In this document: one piece after another, positions 11,740-23,922 of the stretch
Layout of the letters: each line of letters begins with the position of its first letter
Position numbering within the stretch: position 1 is the first letter of the stretch
DNA from: Uranotaenia lowii
Taxonomy: Eukaryota > Arthropoda > Insecta > Diptera > Culicidae
Reading direction: 5' to 3'
Length of the DNA stretch: 64,000 nt
Assembly (NCBI RefSeq): GCF_029784155.1
Contig: NC_073692.1
Coordinates: forward strand, 232,580,503-232,644,502
Position numbers and translations under genes: made by a program
Notes under the pieces: generated by a model
The model's input: only the letters and a program-made list of their open reading frames with translations
The model's database searches: none
What the model was told of the DNA's origin: nothing

Positions 11740-13089
11740 TTATTAAAAATAATCTTTTCATTCCATTGAAGTAATTCAAAGGTTTTTATTCAACCGTTGA
11801 GGAATGAATATGTTATGGCCAGTCATTTGATCAGTTTACTAACAATCAATTTACAGTTGAATTTATCTTAAATCTAAACGATTTCATGTCACCCTAACCT
11901 GATTCACTTCAGTACCGCCATCTGATAAAAATAAAAAGGTTTCAAGTAAATACGACAGATGGCAGATTTGTATCTCTCTAGCGGAAAACTACGCAGGAGG
12001 TGCTTAAAGAGATCCATTGTGTTAACGCATTCTTCTCCAAAACCAATAGAGAGCGAGCGAAAACTAAAACAGAGAGAAACTATGTAGGTTTATTCCAGCT
12101 AAAGACGTTAATTCTAATAAAGTGTGCTTCTGGATGTAGAGCGGGTTCTCGTGTGTTTTTATCAGTAAATTTTATCGAAAGATTTCAAAAACCAGTGGTC
12201 AAAGCAATGATTTTCAAGGAACAGCCTGAGAGGAGAGAATCTTCGGCTAAGAGTCCGCAGATCAGACGTGCATATGGCAATGTATTTCCATGGTACCTAA
12301 TAGAGTATTTCCTGAAACAGATTGTGGTAGGGTAGCTTTTTGTTTTTGTTTTGAAAAATGTAAACACCAACTGGTCGCCATTTTGATCTTTGACGATAAG
12401 CACTGCTCATTGCTTTCTATTAAAAACTGTTTTAATTAGAATCATTAACATACCTTCATGTCTCAACTTGTTATGAATTTACAATTAATTAAATAAAAAG
12501 TTTATATTCTCCTCAGCAAGGTGCACTTGCAAAACCACTACAATTGCATTGCAAATTTTATTTCGGTCTATACGGTCATTGAACATGCTTAATATTGTTG
12601 TTATGCTTACCCTACCACGATATGCCGAGAAAATGTAAACATGAGAAATCAGCTGTTCGTTTGACAAGTGGGGAAATGCCTTATTGTAATTTTTCTCAAT
12701 TTTGCTGAATAACTCTCCAGATTTTGATAAAATCTATTAACTTTGTTCAGTAAACTTGAAGAGCAGAAAAATCCGAATCTTTTGGTTTTATCGATGTAAA
12801 AATAAACCATGGTGTTCTAATTGAAAGGGGACAACGATTAACAAATAACTCTGTATAACTGTGATGTCTTTTAATCAGGATGTCGTCTAAATTTTCGTGA
12901 CGCGAAATTCGTTAGGATAGCGTTGACCTAAGACGTAGTTCTATGGTCAAAAGGAATTAAAATTCCTAAAATCATCCTGTACAGTCTTCTATATTCTATC
13001 TTCTACAGTAAATAAAAAAAAATTGGAAAAGGCTAACTCTGATTTAGTTAATACAGGGTTAAATAAGAGTCCAAATTATTATTTGAAAA
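11740..13089. other. Mixed repeats, no gene supported
   Basis: Contains CGCCATCTGAT and CAGATGGCAG in inverted orientation near 11,920-11,970, a pairing also seen at 45,430-45,480. GTGGTAGGGTA (12,325) and TACCCTACCAC (12,609) form another inverted pair about 0.3 kb apart, possibly ends of a short element. The 111-codon frame at 12,000-12,335 is lysine and arginine rich but unrecognised. Confidence 0.4.
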
Positions 13090-13420
13090 TTGCTTATGGG
13101 CAGATCCCTGGTAACCCTTCGGTGAACTTCCGCGTTCGTCCTTAAGTGAAATTCCCGAAGAAACCAAAAGGAAGGGCGGCAACAAACATAGTGGTAATTT
13201 ATGGCCCTTTCGATGCCATGTCTAGGGGGAGAAACGAAAGCGAAGCTCGGCGTTTTAACGTTTATTGCAAATGTGCACTTTTATTTTATTGCCCTTGCAG
13301 AAACACGCTTTTTACACCATTAAAGGGCCACCATATGAAGAAGGGTTTTTGGCGAGTGAACACAACACGGCTGGAAAATGACGATGCCGGTTGTTGGAGC
13401 GTAAAGTTGCTTAATTGACC
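13090..13420 (+). other. GC-richer island with unrecognised 90-codon frame
   Basis: Base composition rises relative to its surroundings, and an open frame runs 13,146-13,418 (starts MKFPKKPKGRAATNIVVIYG). I recognise no domain. It could be a remnant of a host exon or of a transposon. No splice sites were convincingly paired with it. Confidence 0.3.
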
Positions 13421-15449
13421 CCCAGAGGCATGTGAATTGAATTTTTTTCCCCTAAGGAGAATTCGTCCGAATTTAAGGTTGCATTTTTGATTTGTTCGGC
13501 TTTGGGACTATAGAATTTGATCTTCAATTTTGTGTCCAAATCTTCTCGGATCATAGGAAGCAGAAATAAATGTTCCGAACTTTCCTCAACAGACGAAGCC
13601 ATTTATTTTAATCCCATGGTAACACGTTAAATCGCCCACACAATATTCGGAAAACGAAACCAGATATGTGTAGGCTCCCCCTTTTCAACCGAAAACTAAT
13701 TTGAGGTTATGTTTCTTCCATTTGGTATCTTTTAAGTGTATGTTGTGGGTGTTTCGGTGGCTCCAGATCTGTTAGTAGGTGTTGTGCCAGTCATATTCCT
13801 TTGTTGAGATAATCGACTTTTAAGGGAGAGATTGGGTATAGTTTACTGGCTTACGGTGCTGTATCATCGTTATGAAAGCCGGAAATTGCCTTCCTTTCAG
13901 GATTGTGTATCGTTTTGGCTGCTGACACTGCATTCTTGGCATTTTGGTAAGAAATTTCTTCCCTATGAGCAGTGTGGTTAGATAATAGGAAGTCCTATCG
14001 ATTGTTGAATAAATTACGCAAAAATAAAATTATCTTGGTCAAGTTATGCTTGGTTATGAGCAGTGGTGTAGCAAAAACATCCTTGGAATTTTAGGAAAAA
14101 ATGATTTCAAGGTAAACTGAGAGGACAATTAAGATAATCCTTTTTTTTATTCTATAAAAAGCGCATGTTATAATTATGATGTATAAAGATGTAAAATAAT
14201 GTTAATTTTTTGACGTTAATTTGATCATTATTTTCATAGAACATACTTGGTCTGTCAAAATTCCAAGTTCTTCAGTATATTGGAATGATGATAAAAAGAT
14301 TTTAAATGTGCGCTTCGGGTCATATTGACCCGAACGGCATGGGAAGGTTAAAAGTTCTATTTAATAGTATTTATTCATTCTAGGAAAATGTAACAAAAAA
14401 AAAACTTGCATACCACACTTGTTACACTTATGATTATTCGTCTGCAACAGGGTCAAAACTTTATATTCAACAGTGCATTTAACTTTGATTGATTAAAGAT
14501 TATATTTCTTACGCTCATAATCATTTAATTTTATCTTTTACTGCAAATTTATCATAAAGAATTGTTTTTAGAATTTTGCTTTTGATATTTTTAGTATGTC
14601 ATAATGTGTATGTATTCCTTTTGGCGCTAAAATCTTTTAGAATGGAAAAATTCTAAGGATTTTGGTGCTTTATTAATAATTTCTCTGCTCTTTCAAATCT
14701 TTTCAAAAGCGGGCAATGGCGCTATAACCATGGTCGATGACCTGAGATGAAGGTACAGGGATCCAGAACTAAACAGTGTATAATGATTAAAGAAATTTCT
14801 TTAATGTTGTATTGTTGAATTTTGGACTCCATGTAGAAAAACCTCATTTCCATCCCCTGAAGGAAGAATCGCAAGGCCCAACACCAAGGAGCATAGAAAT
14901 ATCTTAGCATCTATGCTCCCAACGAATAAATATAAAATTAACATGGGAACGTATGGTACTGTTGTCCACGTTTCTTCCTCCCCTGGTTCCAGTCGTCTCT
15001 GCGTCCAATACTGCACAGTGGGCCCGGCCTTGATAAGATGAATAGTAAATGTATTTTTACTATTCACCGGGATGCTGACAAGATCTGGCTGTGTACGTAT
15101 CATAAGCATAAGCATAAGCATAAAGATGTAAAATAATGTTGTGTATTTGAGACACTTTACCATCATTAAGACATTCGCTGCCCATATTTGATAAACGGTC
15201 TAATGTGCCATGAACACCAATGCGAGAAAAACGCAAAATAAATGTTTTAACTATTTTTTTTGCAACCCAATACTCAAAATAAAGTAGATTAATGTGCAAA
15301 ACAATCATTGTAGGTGTAGGACATAGGCAGTTGAGTTAAATTGATAATTTAGATAAAGAATTTATGAAAAAAATAACTTCAATCTCAGTAGCCATTTTAT
15401 CAAATATAACGTGAACAAAAGTTGACAAATAGCCTAGAATTTTCCTGAT
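13421..15449. other. No gene supported
   Basis: AT-rich sequence. Two features stand out: TCATATTGACCCGAACGGCA near 14,320, and a short AAGCAT microsatellite near 15,103-15,122. Antisense frames at 14.7-15.3 kb have no recognisable content. Confidence 0.4.
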
Positions 15450-15491
15450 TTGCATACGTTTCCAAATATTGCTGCGGTCCTCATCTACAAA

Positions 15492-15836
15492 ATGGCTTTA
15501 AATTATTTAAAAAATTATGAAAGCTCTAGTGAAAGCAAAAAGGAGGATGAAGTTAGTAGCAGATGCTTTCCAGGGCATAAGAGGACAAAAAAGGAAGACG
15601 TTGCGTTGGAAATTAAACGAGTGAAACGCTTGAAGTATCCGGTGCTGCCTGACTGCTCAAGCTGCCCTTTCGACCGCCATTCTAAAATTGATAAGGATTC
15701 GCGCTACCGGATCAATGAAGTTTATTGGGAGAAAACGCAGGCAGAACAAAAAGAAGTTATTCGGGAATGTGTCCTCCCTGTAGAAATCAAACACAGACGA
15801 AAGCGGTCCGACAGTAACAGGTGCCTAATAAAATAA
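15492..15836 (+). CDS. Unrecognised 114-residue protein, possibly a transposon-associated first exon
   Basis: The frame from the ATG at 15492 (CAAAATGG, a good initiation context, preferred to an ATG 14 codons upstream) encodes a highly charged N-terminus with serine and lysine runs. This is followed by PDCSSCPFD and then RINEVYWEKTQAEQKEVIRE. The order C-x2-C, an R-x-R-I-N-type helix and a Y/F-W followed by EQK resembles a short N-terminal domain I know from many uncharacterised insect proteins, often linked to mobile elements. It ends in a KHRRKR basic stretch and TAA at 15,834-15,836. No downstream exon was identified. Codon use looks less AT-driven than nearby spurious frames, so I think it is or was coding, but the function is unknown. 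Confidence 0.5.
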   Translation: MALNYLKNYESSSESKKEDEVSSRCFPGHKRTKKEDVALEIKRVKRLKYPVLPDCSSCPFDRHSKIDKDSRYRINEVYWEKTQAEQKEVIRECVLPVEIKHRRKRSDSNRCLIK

Positions 15837-15994
15837 GCTTAATTTAAAAAGGGTGGGATTTCTGGGAGATGTAGTTTGTCCTTTATATTTTTGAGTAAAG
15901 AAGCATAAAATCTTTACAAAAAACGGAAATGAATCCTCGATCATCCGATCAAAAAGCTCACGCTCATAACCACCAAGCCACAAGATCACAACAA

Positions 15995-16309
15995 TAAGAC
16001 TAAGCCCACCAATGGTTGCTAAACCTCGAATCGAGTACATTCAGCAACATATTTATCAACCCATCCTCGCACCAACAGTTGCTAACTTGATTCGAGAAAT
16101 AGCATTCGAGCAGTAGGTTGTTACAGGATGCGTTTATGTAGCAACCCGGTAGCAACGCAGCCGGTAGTCGCTTTCAGAAAATAAACAAACACAAATACCT
16201 ACCTGGATCGCAACAATGGGTGCGAAAACAAGTAAGTAGATAAAAACGCAACCAATCAAAACATCTAAAATACCGACCGAAATAGCAACTTGCGGTGGGC
16301 TTGGTCTAA
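15995..16309. mobile_element. Short TIR element (MITE), about 0.3 kb
   Basis: The left TAAGACTAAGCCCACC and the right end, read inversely as TTAGACCAAGCCCACC, continue into GTTGCTA on both sides, giving inverted repeats of about 30 bases. It is GC-richer than its neighbours and has no coding capacity. Target duplication not resolved. Confidence 0.65.
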
Positions 16310-16519
16310 GGGATTAGAAAAACTTTCTATAAAAAGAGACCGGTTGCTGCGAATGATGATTCAACACATCATGCACATTAGACAGTTTATCAAATAAATT
16401 GCACATTTGACAAATTTTCTATAGGGTTGTACGCCTCCACCAATGGATTTTTTGAAAAATGAATGAAGTAGGGATATTGTTTGGACTCAATTGAATGTTT
16501 TAACGTTTTCTTTCAAAAA

Positions 16520-18345
16520 TAAATATACTCAAAAGATAGACAATATTGCTGCGTACATTTAGGGGCAAAAATTATAAACATTTCTCAACATTTTTTGGCC
16601 TCAAAAACAAATGAAATTTTACCTTCATGGAATTCCCTAAGTTCTCGCACTGTTCCCATGTTCCATTTTCCTTCAAACTTAACCATTTGAATAGAGTTTT
16701 TAGGCATTATTTCTATACGGGCTTTTTCGTGGAAAATGACCGTTTATTTTCAATATCCAAAAATTATCATCAAATGACCTTAAAAATAACACTTAAACTG
16801 AACCTAAACCAAGAAAGAAGTTTTACCTTCACATTAAACAACCCATATGCTCCACAATGCTTAAATTTGATAAGAAGAAATGTTTGTTTGTGAGCCTTTA
16901 AAAAACTAGATACATATTATAACATTTAAAAATTTCATTTTAAATAATTAAAAAATCTCCTAATAAAAACCAAATTTAGCTGATTTGTAACTCAATTTAT
17001 AGGCTTTCGAACGTAGTAAACAGTTATTTTAACTTTATACTTATTTAATGACGATTATCTGTAAAAATTGCATGTTGTTCAAAATTAAAACAGCCATAAC
17101 TCAATTTTACGTTGCGTGGGGTGGATCAAAGGTTTCATTCGATTCCTCGGAAAAAATCTCATTAGAAAGATCTCATTTGATTCAAAATTTTCAATTTCGA
17201 ACATGCTTTTTTTCTCAATTAATTAAAAAAATGTAGAGAAAGTGAGGGTATAACGGTCATAAGTCCATTTTCAGATGCATGCGGTGGTTGAAACAGCCTT
17301 CATTCGATCCCTCGAAAATAATCACACGAGATAGGTCTACTTTTGTTAAAAATATTTCTTGTCCAAATCAGTGTTTTTTTGGATTGCTTACAAAATATAG
17401 GGGAGTTAGGGGTTAAAAAGGCACAATATCTCCGTTTGTAAGCTCGTGCGGCGTCTGAATTTATGTCCAATCGATGTTCACTGAAGAAGATTTTATATGA
17501 ATAGTTTCCAAAATATGTAGATAGGGGATTTACCGTGATCAACAAAAGTTTTTTTTTTAATTTTTAAGCAATTAAATAATGTCTATTAGAAAATCCCGAT
17601 ACCAGCACGCATTATCAGTCCGCGTTTATCAATATTAAAATCAAGTGACTTAATTTAAGTTGACTGTCAAATAGCATAGTATGCGAGAAGGAATTGGAAT
17701 TTGTTGCTCAGCTCTTTCACAATAGACTATTTTTGACTTAATTTGATGGATAATTTTATCATTTTTGTTACATTTTTTTATTGTTATACTCTACTTGACC
17801 CATAATCACCCTCTCGAAGGGGTGAGAATGAGTTAATTTTTAATTGCTCATAACTTTTTCAAATATCCATAATTTTTTGAACATATTTTTGCACACTTAC
17901 ACTTTTGATTTCTGCACGACGGTTTTTACAAGACACGAACTGCCCATATTTGATAAACGGTATAATATGCCTTTTTTTTCAAAATGGAGAAAATTGTGCC
18001 ATTTGAAAGCTTATACTCTATATACATAATATCCAAACAAAAAATTACTGTTATCGATGTTTTAAGCCTTCTGTGCTAAATGGCATCAAAACAATAATTT
18101 GAAGATGTTGAGATACGTAAAAACCATAGTGATCAAAATTACACGGAAACTCGAAATTTGGTTTTGTAACAAACATTTTATTATAACCACCAATTTCGTT
18201 TGAATGTACTGAAATCAATGATCATGTTTAATACTCCTCACCTCAGTAAGTGTTTTAAAGCTTTTAGGTATTACGAAAAAGCAACCCTTTCCAAAATATT
18301 CAAAAATAAATGAAAAAAGTGATCAAAGTTCTCCCAGTTTACGGT
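16520..18345. repeat. Composite of family 'GGGGGAACTTTGATCA' element parts
   Basis: The right end TGATCAAAGTTCTCCCAG plus TTTACGG (about 18,320-18,344) is the inverted equivalent of the left end AAACTGGGGGAACTTTGATC at 40,180. Bases 18,030-18,320 match 40,670-40,940 directly, while 16,560-17,040 match 40,200-40,650 in reverse. Around 17,080-17,170 and 18,360-18,430 another inverted pair shares CATAACTC-ATTTTACGTTGCG. The block therefore looks like two or more nested or rearranged copies of one element. No protein is evident. Confidence 0.6.
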
Positions 18346-20096
18346 ACTTATCTTGTGTGATTTTTTCCCGAGGAATCGAATGATGGCTGTTTTAGCCACC
18401 ACACGCAACGTAAAATGGAGTTATGGCTGATTTTACCCTCGATTCCCCTATATTTTTCAATAAATTATAAAAACCGTAAGTTCGGAGTGGAAAATTTGGA
18501 ACCAATGAAACCTATCTTGTGTGTTCCATATAGAGTACTTCCAGATAAAAACTACATTTTTAGCATCAGCTAAATATTATCGTTAATTTGAATAAATGCG
18601 GAACTTTAAGAAAACATAATTGAAAATTTGCAAAAAAAAATCCGATATATTTGAGCCCAGTCAATCAACTATGTTGTTCAACAAATATATTTGTTTTTGA
18701 TATCCATATAGATAATTTGGGCTTAAATGTCAGAAGTAAGTCCAAGTTATGTTCTAGTCCCAAATATGTGTTCATAAAATTCAAAACACAAACTTAGCTC
18801 AACATATAATTAACGAAATTTTCAAGAAAAGCAGGAGACATTATTTTCATTACAAAACCACATAATGCTCTTTATTTCAGATTATCCTGATCAATGAAAT
18901 AATATTCACTCTTTTCTCCCAATAAATAACAATACCCCTCAGAGCTGATCGTGTCATGAAGAGAAATTTTAGCAGTGTCTTGAAATGCTTAAAATAGTTT
19001 TCCTTCATTATTTTGCTTGGATTTTGCACATATTCAAGATGTTACATTGCTCAAAGTAGGAAATGAGTAACAACATTTTCAAGTAAAAGGGGATGAATAA
19101 CGTCCAGGCGTTAAAATCCCAGGAAAAAAAAAAATTCAAGTAAAGCAGGAGCACCTTTTTTCATAATGAGTAGATATATGCTCTTTTTTCAGAAAAACTG
19201 AATCAAATTCTTCAAATGTTTAATAGTTTTTTCTCATAAAATAATACTCTGCGACATTAAAACTCCTTCCTCTCAATTTGTATCACTTTGATGTTTTCGA
19301 CTTAGTTGTAGCCAGGGAATTTTCCTATTAGATCATGTTATTGACATATGAAGTTGAAAAAACTCTAAAGATAAGACAAATGTTTTAACAATGATTAGTA
19401 TGATTTAACCTTTGAAAAATCATCAAAAGGTTAAAAAATCTTCCAAAAAAGGAATTGTTCTAGATCTCCCCGATGGATTATTTCAAATTTAAGGCTCAAA
19501 TGAAAGGGGAAAGCCCCAGCTTTCGAATGGTTCAAAAATAAGCGATGCTAATTTTTGATAATTAAAATTTTGTCTTAAAGACACCGTGAGTCTATATGTA
19601 ATTTTAAAAAGAAGCCATTCAAATATTACGTTACGTCATATTCGATAAGTTTAAATCCTCCTATTATCCATACGTTACCCATTCTTATCAGTGTAACAAG
19701 CTGTTATACTCGGTTATACTACTTCCTCTCCCCCTAATAGCGTTATGCTACGCAATATTTTTCTCTAGGTCAGGCAAATAGAATTTTTTCTGCAGCATTT
19801 TTTACATTTCGACAAAAAAATGAGCATGAATGAATAGATTTGTAATCGCTTATGATAAAAATTCGTGCCGGAACCAAACAAAATCAACAAAGCTGTGTTT
19901 CATAGATGGGGTTTGGTGAAACTTGTAAACTTATCCAATGCAAAACTCTCTCAACGACTTTCCATTCTAATGAAACAAAATTTAATGCCTATGCACACTG
20001 GACGGTGATTTTATCAGATCAATTTGACATTTGGACGCCTTTTTTGTTTTTTTCTTCTGTTTTCCACCCCTGGATATTTCTCAATTGACAGAAAAC
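18346..20096. other. No gene supported; one G/C-rich dispersed block
   Basis: AT-rich sequence. Around 19,610-19,775 lies a block with ATTACGTTACGTCATATT and CTTCCTCTCCCCCTAATAGC. It is an arrangement (TTACGT words around a pyrimidine-rich core) comparable to the blocks at 6.7 and 7.3 kb. No credible coding sequence. Confidence 0.4.
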
Positions 20097-20098
20097 TA

Positions 20099-21072
20099 CA
20101 CTGCAAAAAATCCACATATTTGGAATATGTGTTAGCCTTATAGATTTTTGCAATTTGATTCCCATTTGGAAAATACGTGCCCACACATATAGAATTCAAG
20201 ATTATAACTTTTATATGCGTCACATAAAAGTTATAAAATCCCACACTCAAATATTATGAGCGTACACTGTACTAAAACAACTGCCTACTTTAAGGCGTTT
20301 AAATACTTGCCTACTCAAAGGCGATTTTTAATGTTTGTATTCGTTTTTCGGAAGAAAATTTAAATTGATTTTGGCTATCGAGACATTCCTGTATAAATTT
20401 TTATTTTTTATTCCGGCATGATAATTTCATAACAATGAACTTTGCTCTTCCTCGTCCTTGCATAACTTGTACTTTTGTTTCGCGTTCCTATTTCACTAGA
20501 ATTCGGATCCGCATCAATCTCCAGAAGTCTTTGTCGGGATTTTTCTGAAACATAATATGTGTTACAAACCTGAATTCAATCAAATGAACTATAAACTCAC
20601 CTTCTGAATTGTATGTATGATTTCCGGTTTTGGAAGGGCCAACCACCCTGCCCTGAGTGTAACCAGTATCCGAAGGCAAGTCACCAGCTGGAACCTGGAT
20701 GCGTATGGTATCAAACTTGGACCATTTCCGGGCGACCAATTTCTGGAACGAACGAATTTCACCATCTCGGTCAGTAGCTGCAGTTTTTTGCGGGGGAGAA
20801 AAGAATAAATCAATGAAGATCCACTTCTATAATGTTTATAAACAATTACTTACTTAACTAGTTGACAATACGCCAACTTTTTCTTCAGGTCGGCCATTTT
20901 TATGACATGAAAATTTTCAAAGACTAAAATCATATAAACTTCATATTTTTAACATAAATTTTATGTGTGACATATGATAATCATATGAATTATATAAAAT
21001 CTAAGCGTAGTACAATTTTTAAGACGTATGTGTGGGGGAAACATACATCTTAAGTGTGGATTTTTTGCAGTG
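20099..21072. mobile_element. TA-flanked TIR element carrying an intron-containing gene fragment
   Basis: The ends CACTGCAAAAAATCCACA (20,099) and its reverse complement TGTGGATTTTTTGCAGTG (to 21,072) are an identical 18-base inverted repeat. TA lies on both sides (20,097-98 and 21,073-74), as expected for a Tc1/mariner-like target. The subterminal regions are rich in CATATG, TTATAT and ACACATA words. Between them sits a minus-strand, GC-richer, multi-exon-like sequence (20,408-20,897) rather than a transposase. This is the layout of a Pack-type transposon that has captured host-gene sequence. Superfamily assignment is uncertain, because a CACTG start also recalls CACTA elements, though those make 3-bp duplications. 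Confidence 0.7.
20408..20897 (-). pseudogene. Captured three-exon gene fragment inside the TIR element
   Basis: Read on the minus strand, exon 1 (20,897-20,854) starts ATGGCCGACCTGAAG and ends at a GTAAGT donor. Exon 2 (20,777-20,601) follows a CTGCAG acceptor and ends at GTGAGT. Exon 3 (20,544-20,408) follows TTTCAG and ends with TAA just before AATAAA-like sequence. The inferred introns are 76 and 56 bases. Exon 2 encodes a plausible polar stretch (FQKLVARKWSKFDTIRI, then VPAGDLPSDTGYTQGRVV) and joins exon 3 in frame (NSEEKSRQRLLEIDADPN). Exon 1 to exon 2 is off by one base, so the present copy could not make the whole protein unless I have mis-set the first junction. I do not recognise the gene. 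Confidence 0.55.
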
Positions 21073-21179
21073 TACGTTACTATAGCTGTTTACATAATAC
21101 GTATTGCATCTACACCGTTGAAGTTAAAACAAATCAACGCTACAAGAACTTCGTAATAAGCTTTTACCATGATTTTAGT

Positions 21180-21395
21180 AATTAACACTTACTTGCCAAT
21201 AAGCAAGTGTTCAAAAATTAATAACGAATTTCAGCCCTATGCATCGGACATTCGCCGACGGGATTCGTAAGTAAGTAAGTAGTGCTGATGAAATCTCACC
21301 ACAGGACGACACTAAAAACTGGCTTGGTGTGTCATCGATTGATAGTTAGAACCAATAAATCATACAAACATGCCTGGTGCGGATTATTCTGTTCT
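21180..21395 (+). repeat. Third, diverged copy of the 24.0/33.2-kb repeat (5' part only)
   Basis: It has the same order of parts as copies A and B: a small hairpin (ACTTGCCAATAAGCAAGT), then CACTAAAAACTGGCTTGGTG, TCATCGATTGATAGTTAGAA and AAATCATACAAACATGC. Similarity stops after this part. Confidence 0.7.
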
Positions 21396-21771
21396 TGGTA
21401 ATGACAGTCTGTTTTGATATATTTTTTAAATCCACTCATAACGTGTAATTTAAGAGTTCATAAGTTGAATCGAAAATTTTATCAATTTTAAAAAGTAAAT
21501 GATTTAGATTTAAAATTACCGGGAAATTTAAATAGCTATGATCAATATTCTTCACTTTCCAAAAAAAAATCAGACACCAATAACAAATAAAACTGAAAAG
21601 ATTTAAGCATAAAAACAGCTTTTTATCAAATTAATCTTCATTATAAAAGAAACCACATCTGACCCAGATGAAAATAGAGCATCTGACCACATCGCCGGAA
21701 TCGTGAATAGAAGCTCTAAGTTGAATTGAGTTTTTGCCTTCCAGATGATCGTTTTTTTACAGGTCAAAGAT

Positions 21772-22180
21772 GCAAGGTGGATTTGTGAAAAAAATTAGGA
21801 CACCGCGGAGAAAAATCAAGAATTTTTAGTACATCACTACGTTTGCTAAGATAGCATAAACAAAGGTGAAATACAGGTATTGTAGATAGAAGTAGAACGG
21901 TGATTTATGCAGCTGGGACGTTCGGAACTTGGGTTCCTGCAGTTCTTGTCAAAAAACACCGTTCAATTATCATCTGAACCGAAGATTTTCATCGGTAAAA
22001 TGGATTTAGATATCTATTTTACTTTAAATTGGTTTGATGTCCTCATCCTTTAACTTTGTAAACAGTAATGATTAGGATATTTTTAAAAAAATAGTGCAAT
22101 TTAGTACAGTGCAGTATAGAACAAATCCGAAGCAAAAAATCCGAACAAATCCCGAAATATCAGGACACCTGGCACCCTTG
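21772..22180. repeat. Diverged 'ATCAGGACA' word-array element
   Basis: Begins AATTAGGACACCGCGGAG and ends ATATCAGGACACCTGGCACC. The overall order matches the better-preserved copy at 30,131-30,577, including ATTTATGCAGCTG- and AAACACCGTTCAATTATCAT-like internal parts. The GGCACC terminus recurs in other word arrays. Confidence 0.55.
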
Positions 22181-22321
22181 CTGAAAGTTCTCTTCTCACA
22201 CTTGACGACTGCAAGTATCCAACTTTCCCATGAGATGGCGCTGGTAGACATAGGTGTCTGTGCTGAAGTGTACGAATCCCACGGCTTTTTCCGCGCAGAC
22301 GGATTATACAAGATAAATATA

Positions 22322-23484
22322 CAGTAGAGTCCCATTTATCCGAGCTCCGGCTATCCAAGCTTCCTCGTTATCCGAGCCATGCAACTCGACACGATTACTC
22401 TACAAAACGTATGAACTACACCTATTTGCTAAGGGTTAGTGAATCTTGTTTCAAGCTTTTTTTTTACAAGATTTTTAAGAAATTCTTTGCTTTTATTGCA
22501 TTGGAGATGAAATCTTGAAAACTTCTGAAATTTTTTTTTTGTTATATCTCTATTTGAAACGGATCAAACCTTGAGGCTTTAGAAGCCAAATTGTTTGCTT
22601 AGGTTTAGATTAGGGATACGATACGTACTCTTTCAAGAGTACATGTACTCTTTTTCGATCGAAAAATGGGCGTACTTTTCTTTTTGTGAAATGATATCAA
22701 TTGTAATCTTTTTTTGTTGAAGGACATTTGATCAGAAATTCCAACGTATTTCTACCTTTTTATAAAATTGTTTCACATTTTGCTAAAAACTACTAAAGGA
22801 ATACAGCTTATAAGAAATTACTTTAACATTTTGTTTTAATTAACATGGATTTTCAGTCGTTGTAGTAAACAGTAAGCGCGATAAGTGCCTTTGAGTATGC
22901 AATGAACAATCAATATGCACAAAATTTAGGTATAGGTATATTACAAAAATATTTTAGAGGTCATCTTATAGTTCTCATGTAAGTCACAGAACCTCCAACA
23001 CATTAACAGCATTTGATTAAATTAAAATATCTTGGTGCACCTCAGATAGAACGAAATATGTACAGTGGAACCTTGCTCACCCGAAACTCCGCTTTATCCG
23101 CCTCCATTTTTATCCAAAATCTCTTTAAAATTTGTTTTATAATTGCGATTAAATTGTCGTTTCTGGCAAGTTCAAAATCTAAACTTGCTAGAAACGTCGA
23201 TTGAATAGAAAAATAAAAATCCATCTAAGTACCGAGCTATGCGCCTGGATGATATGCAATACAAAAGCAAAAGGGTTTGTCAATGTATTTGGTTTAATTA
23301 GAGGTTTCACTTATCCCAAGTGGTCTCTGCCCCGACAACCTCGGGTAAACGGGGATCTACTGTACATCCTTTTGCATACCATCCGGGCGCAAAGCTTAAT
23401 AATATATGAATCTTGTGTCAATCTGATGGCTGGGATAAAGCGGGAGCTCAGAAACCCAAAACTCTGATAAGCGGGGTTCTGCTG
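22322..23484. repeat. Region bounded by pogo-like ends
   Basis: The left end CAGTAGAGTCCCATTTATCC (preceded by TA) and the right end, read inversely as CAGCAGAACCCCGCTTATCA, resemble the CAGTAGAACCCCGCTTATC-type ends of pogo/Tc1-like short elements. Similar solo ends lie at 34,590-34,657 and 61,310-61,352. Whether 22,322 and 23,484 belong to one element is uncertain because another such element is nested between them. Confidence 0.45.
23063..23362. mobile_element. Pogo-like MITE, 300 bp, TA-flanked
   Basis: CAGTGGAACCTTGCTCACCC at the left and, read inversely, CAGTAGATCCCCGTTTACCC at the right are imperfect inverted repeats. They are flanked directly by TA at 23,061-62 and 23,363-64. Short length, TA target and CAGTRGA ends fit a non-autonomous pogo/Tc1-mariner derivative. 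It encodes nothing credible. Confidence 0.7.
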
Positions 23485-23837
23485 TTTAAAGTTTCACCTG
23501 ACTTTTTGGATAAATGATCTTAATGTAGTCTTTTTTGTGTTTTCCTTATAATGATCTTGAGCGAAACTAGTCGAAATCTGATCTTGAGCGGAACCATTTA
23601 CTTTTCCTAAGATCTAGGCAAGCATTGTTTATGAATTTATCAAAATAATGAAAAACCTAGAACCAAGTTACGGAGAAAATGCAATAATATATACTAAAAC
23701 ACATTTAGCCAGCTAGTTTTGAACTAAAAATGAACATCCATAAGAGTTCTTAGACTTGCTGTTTATTGTAAGCTTCTATTTAAAGAAAAATGCATTAGGA
23801 AGTTGAAAATGTAAGCATTTTTGAATATCCACTTCAA

Positions 23838-23922
23838 ATACCGATTTTTAGGATTTATATACCGATAAAAGATTTTCTTGGGTTTCAAAATACCGATAAA
23901 AATGTGGCATCACTGCTCAGAT
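23838..23922 (-). repeat. End fragment of the 'ATCGGTATT' word-array element
   Basis: Read on the minus strand it begins CAGTGATGCCACATTTTTAT, then CGGTATTTTGAAACCCAAG and AAAATCTTTTATCGGTATAT. It closely matches 30,921-31,000, so this is a second copy of the same element end. Confidence 0.7.
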
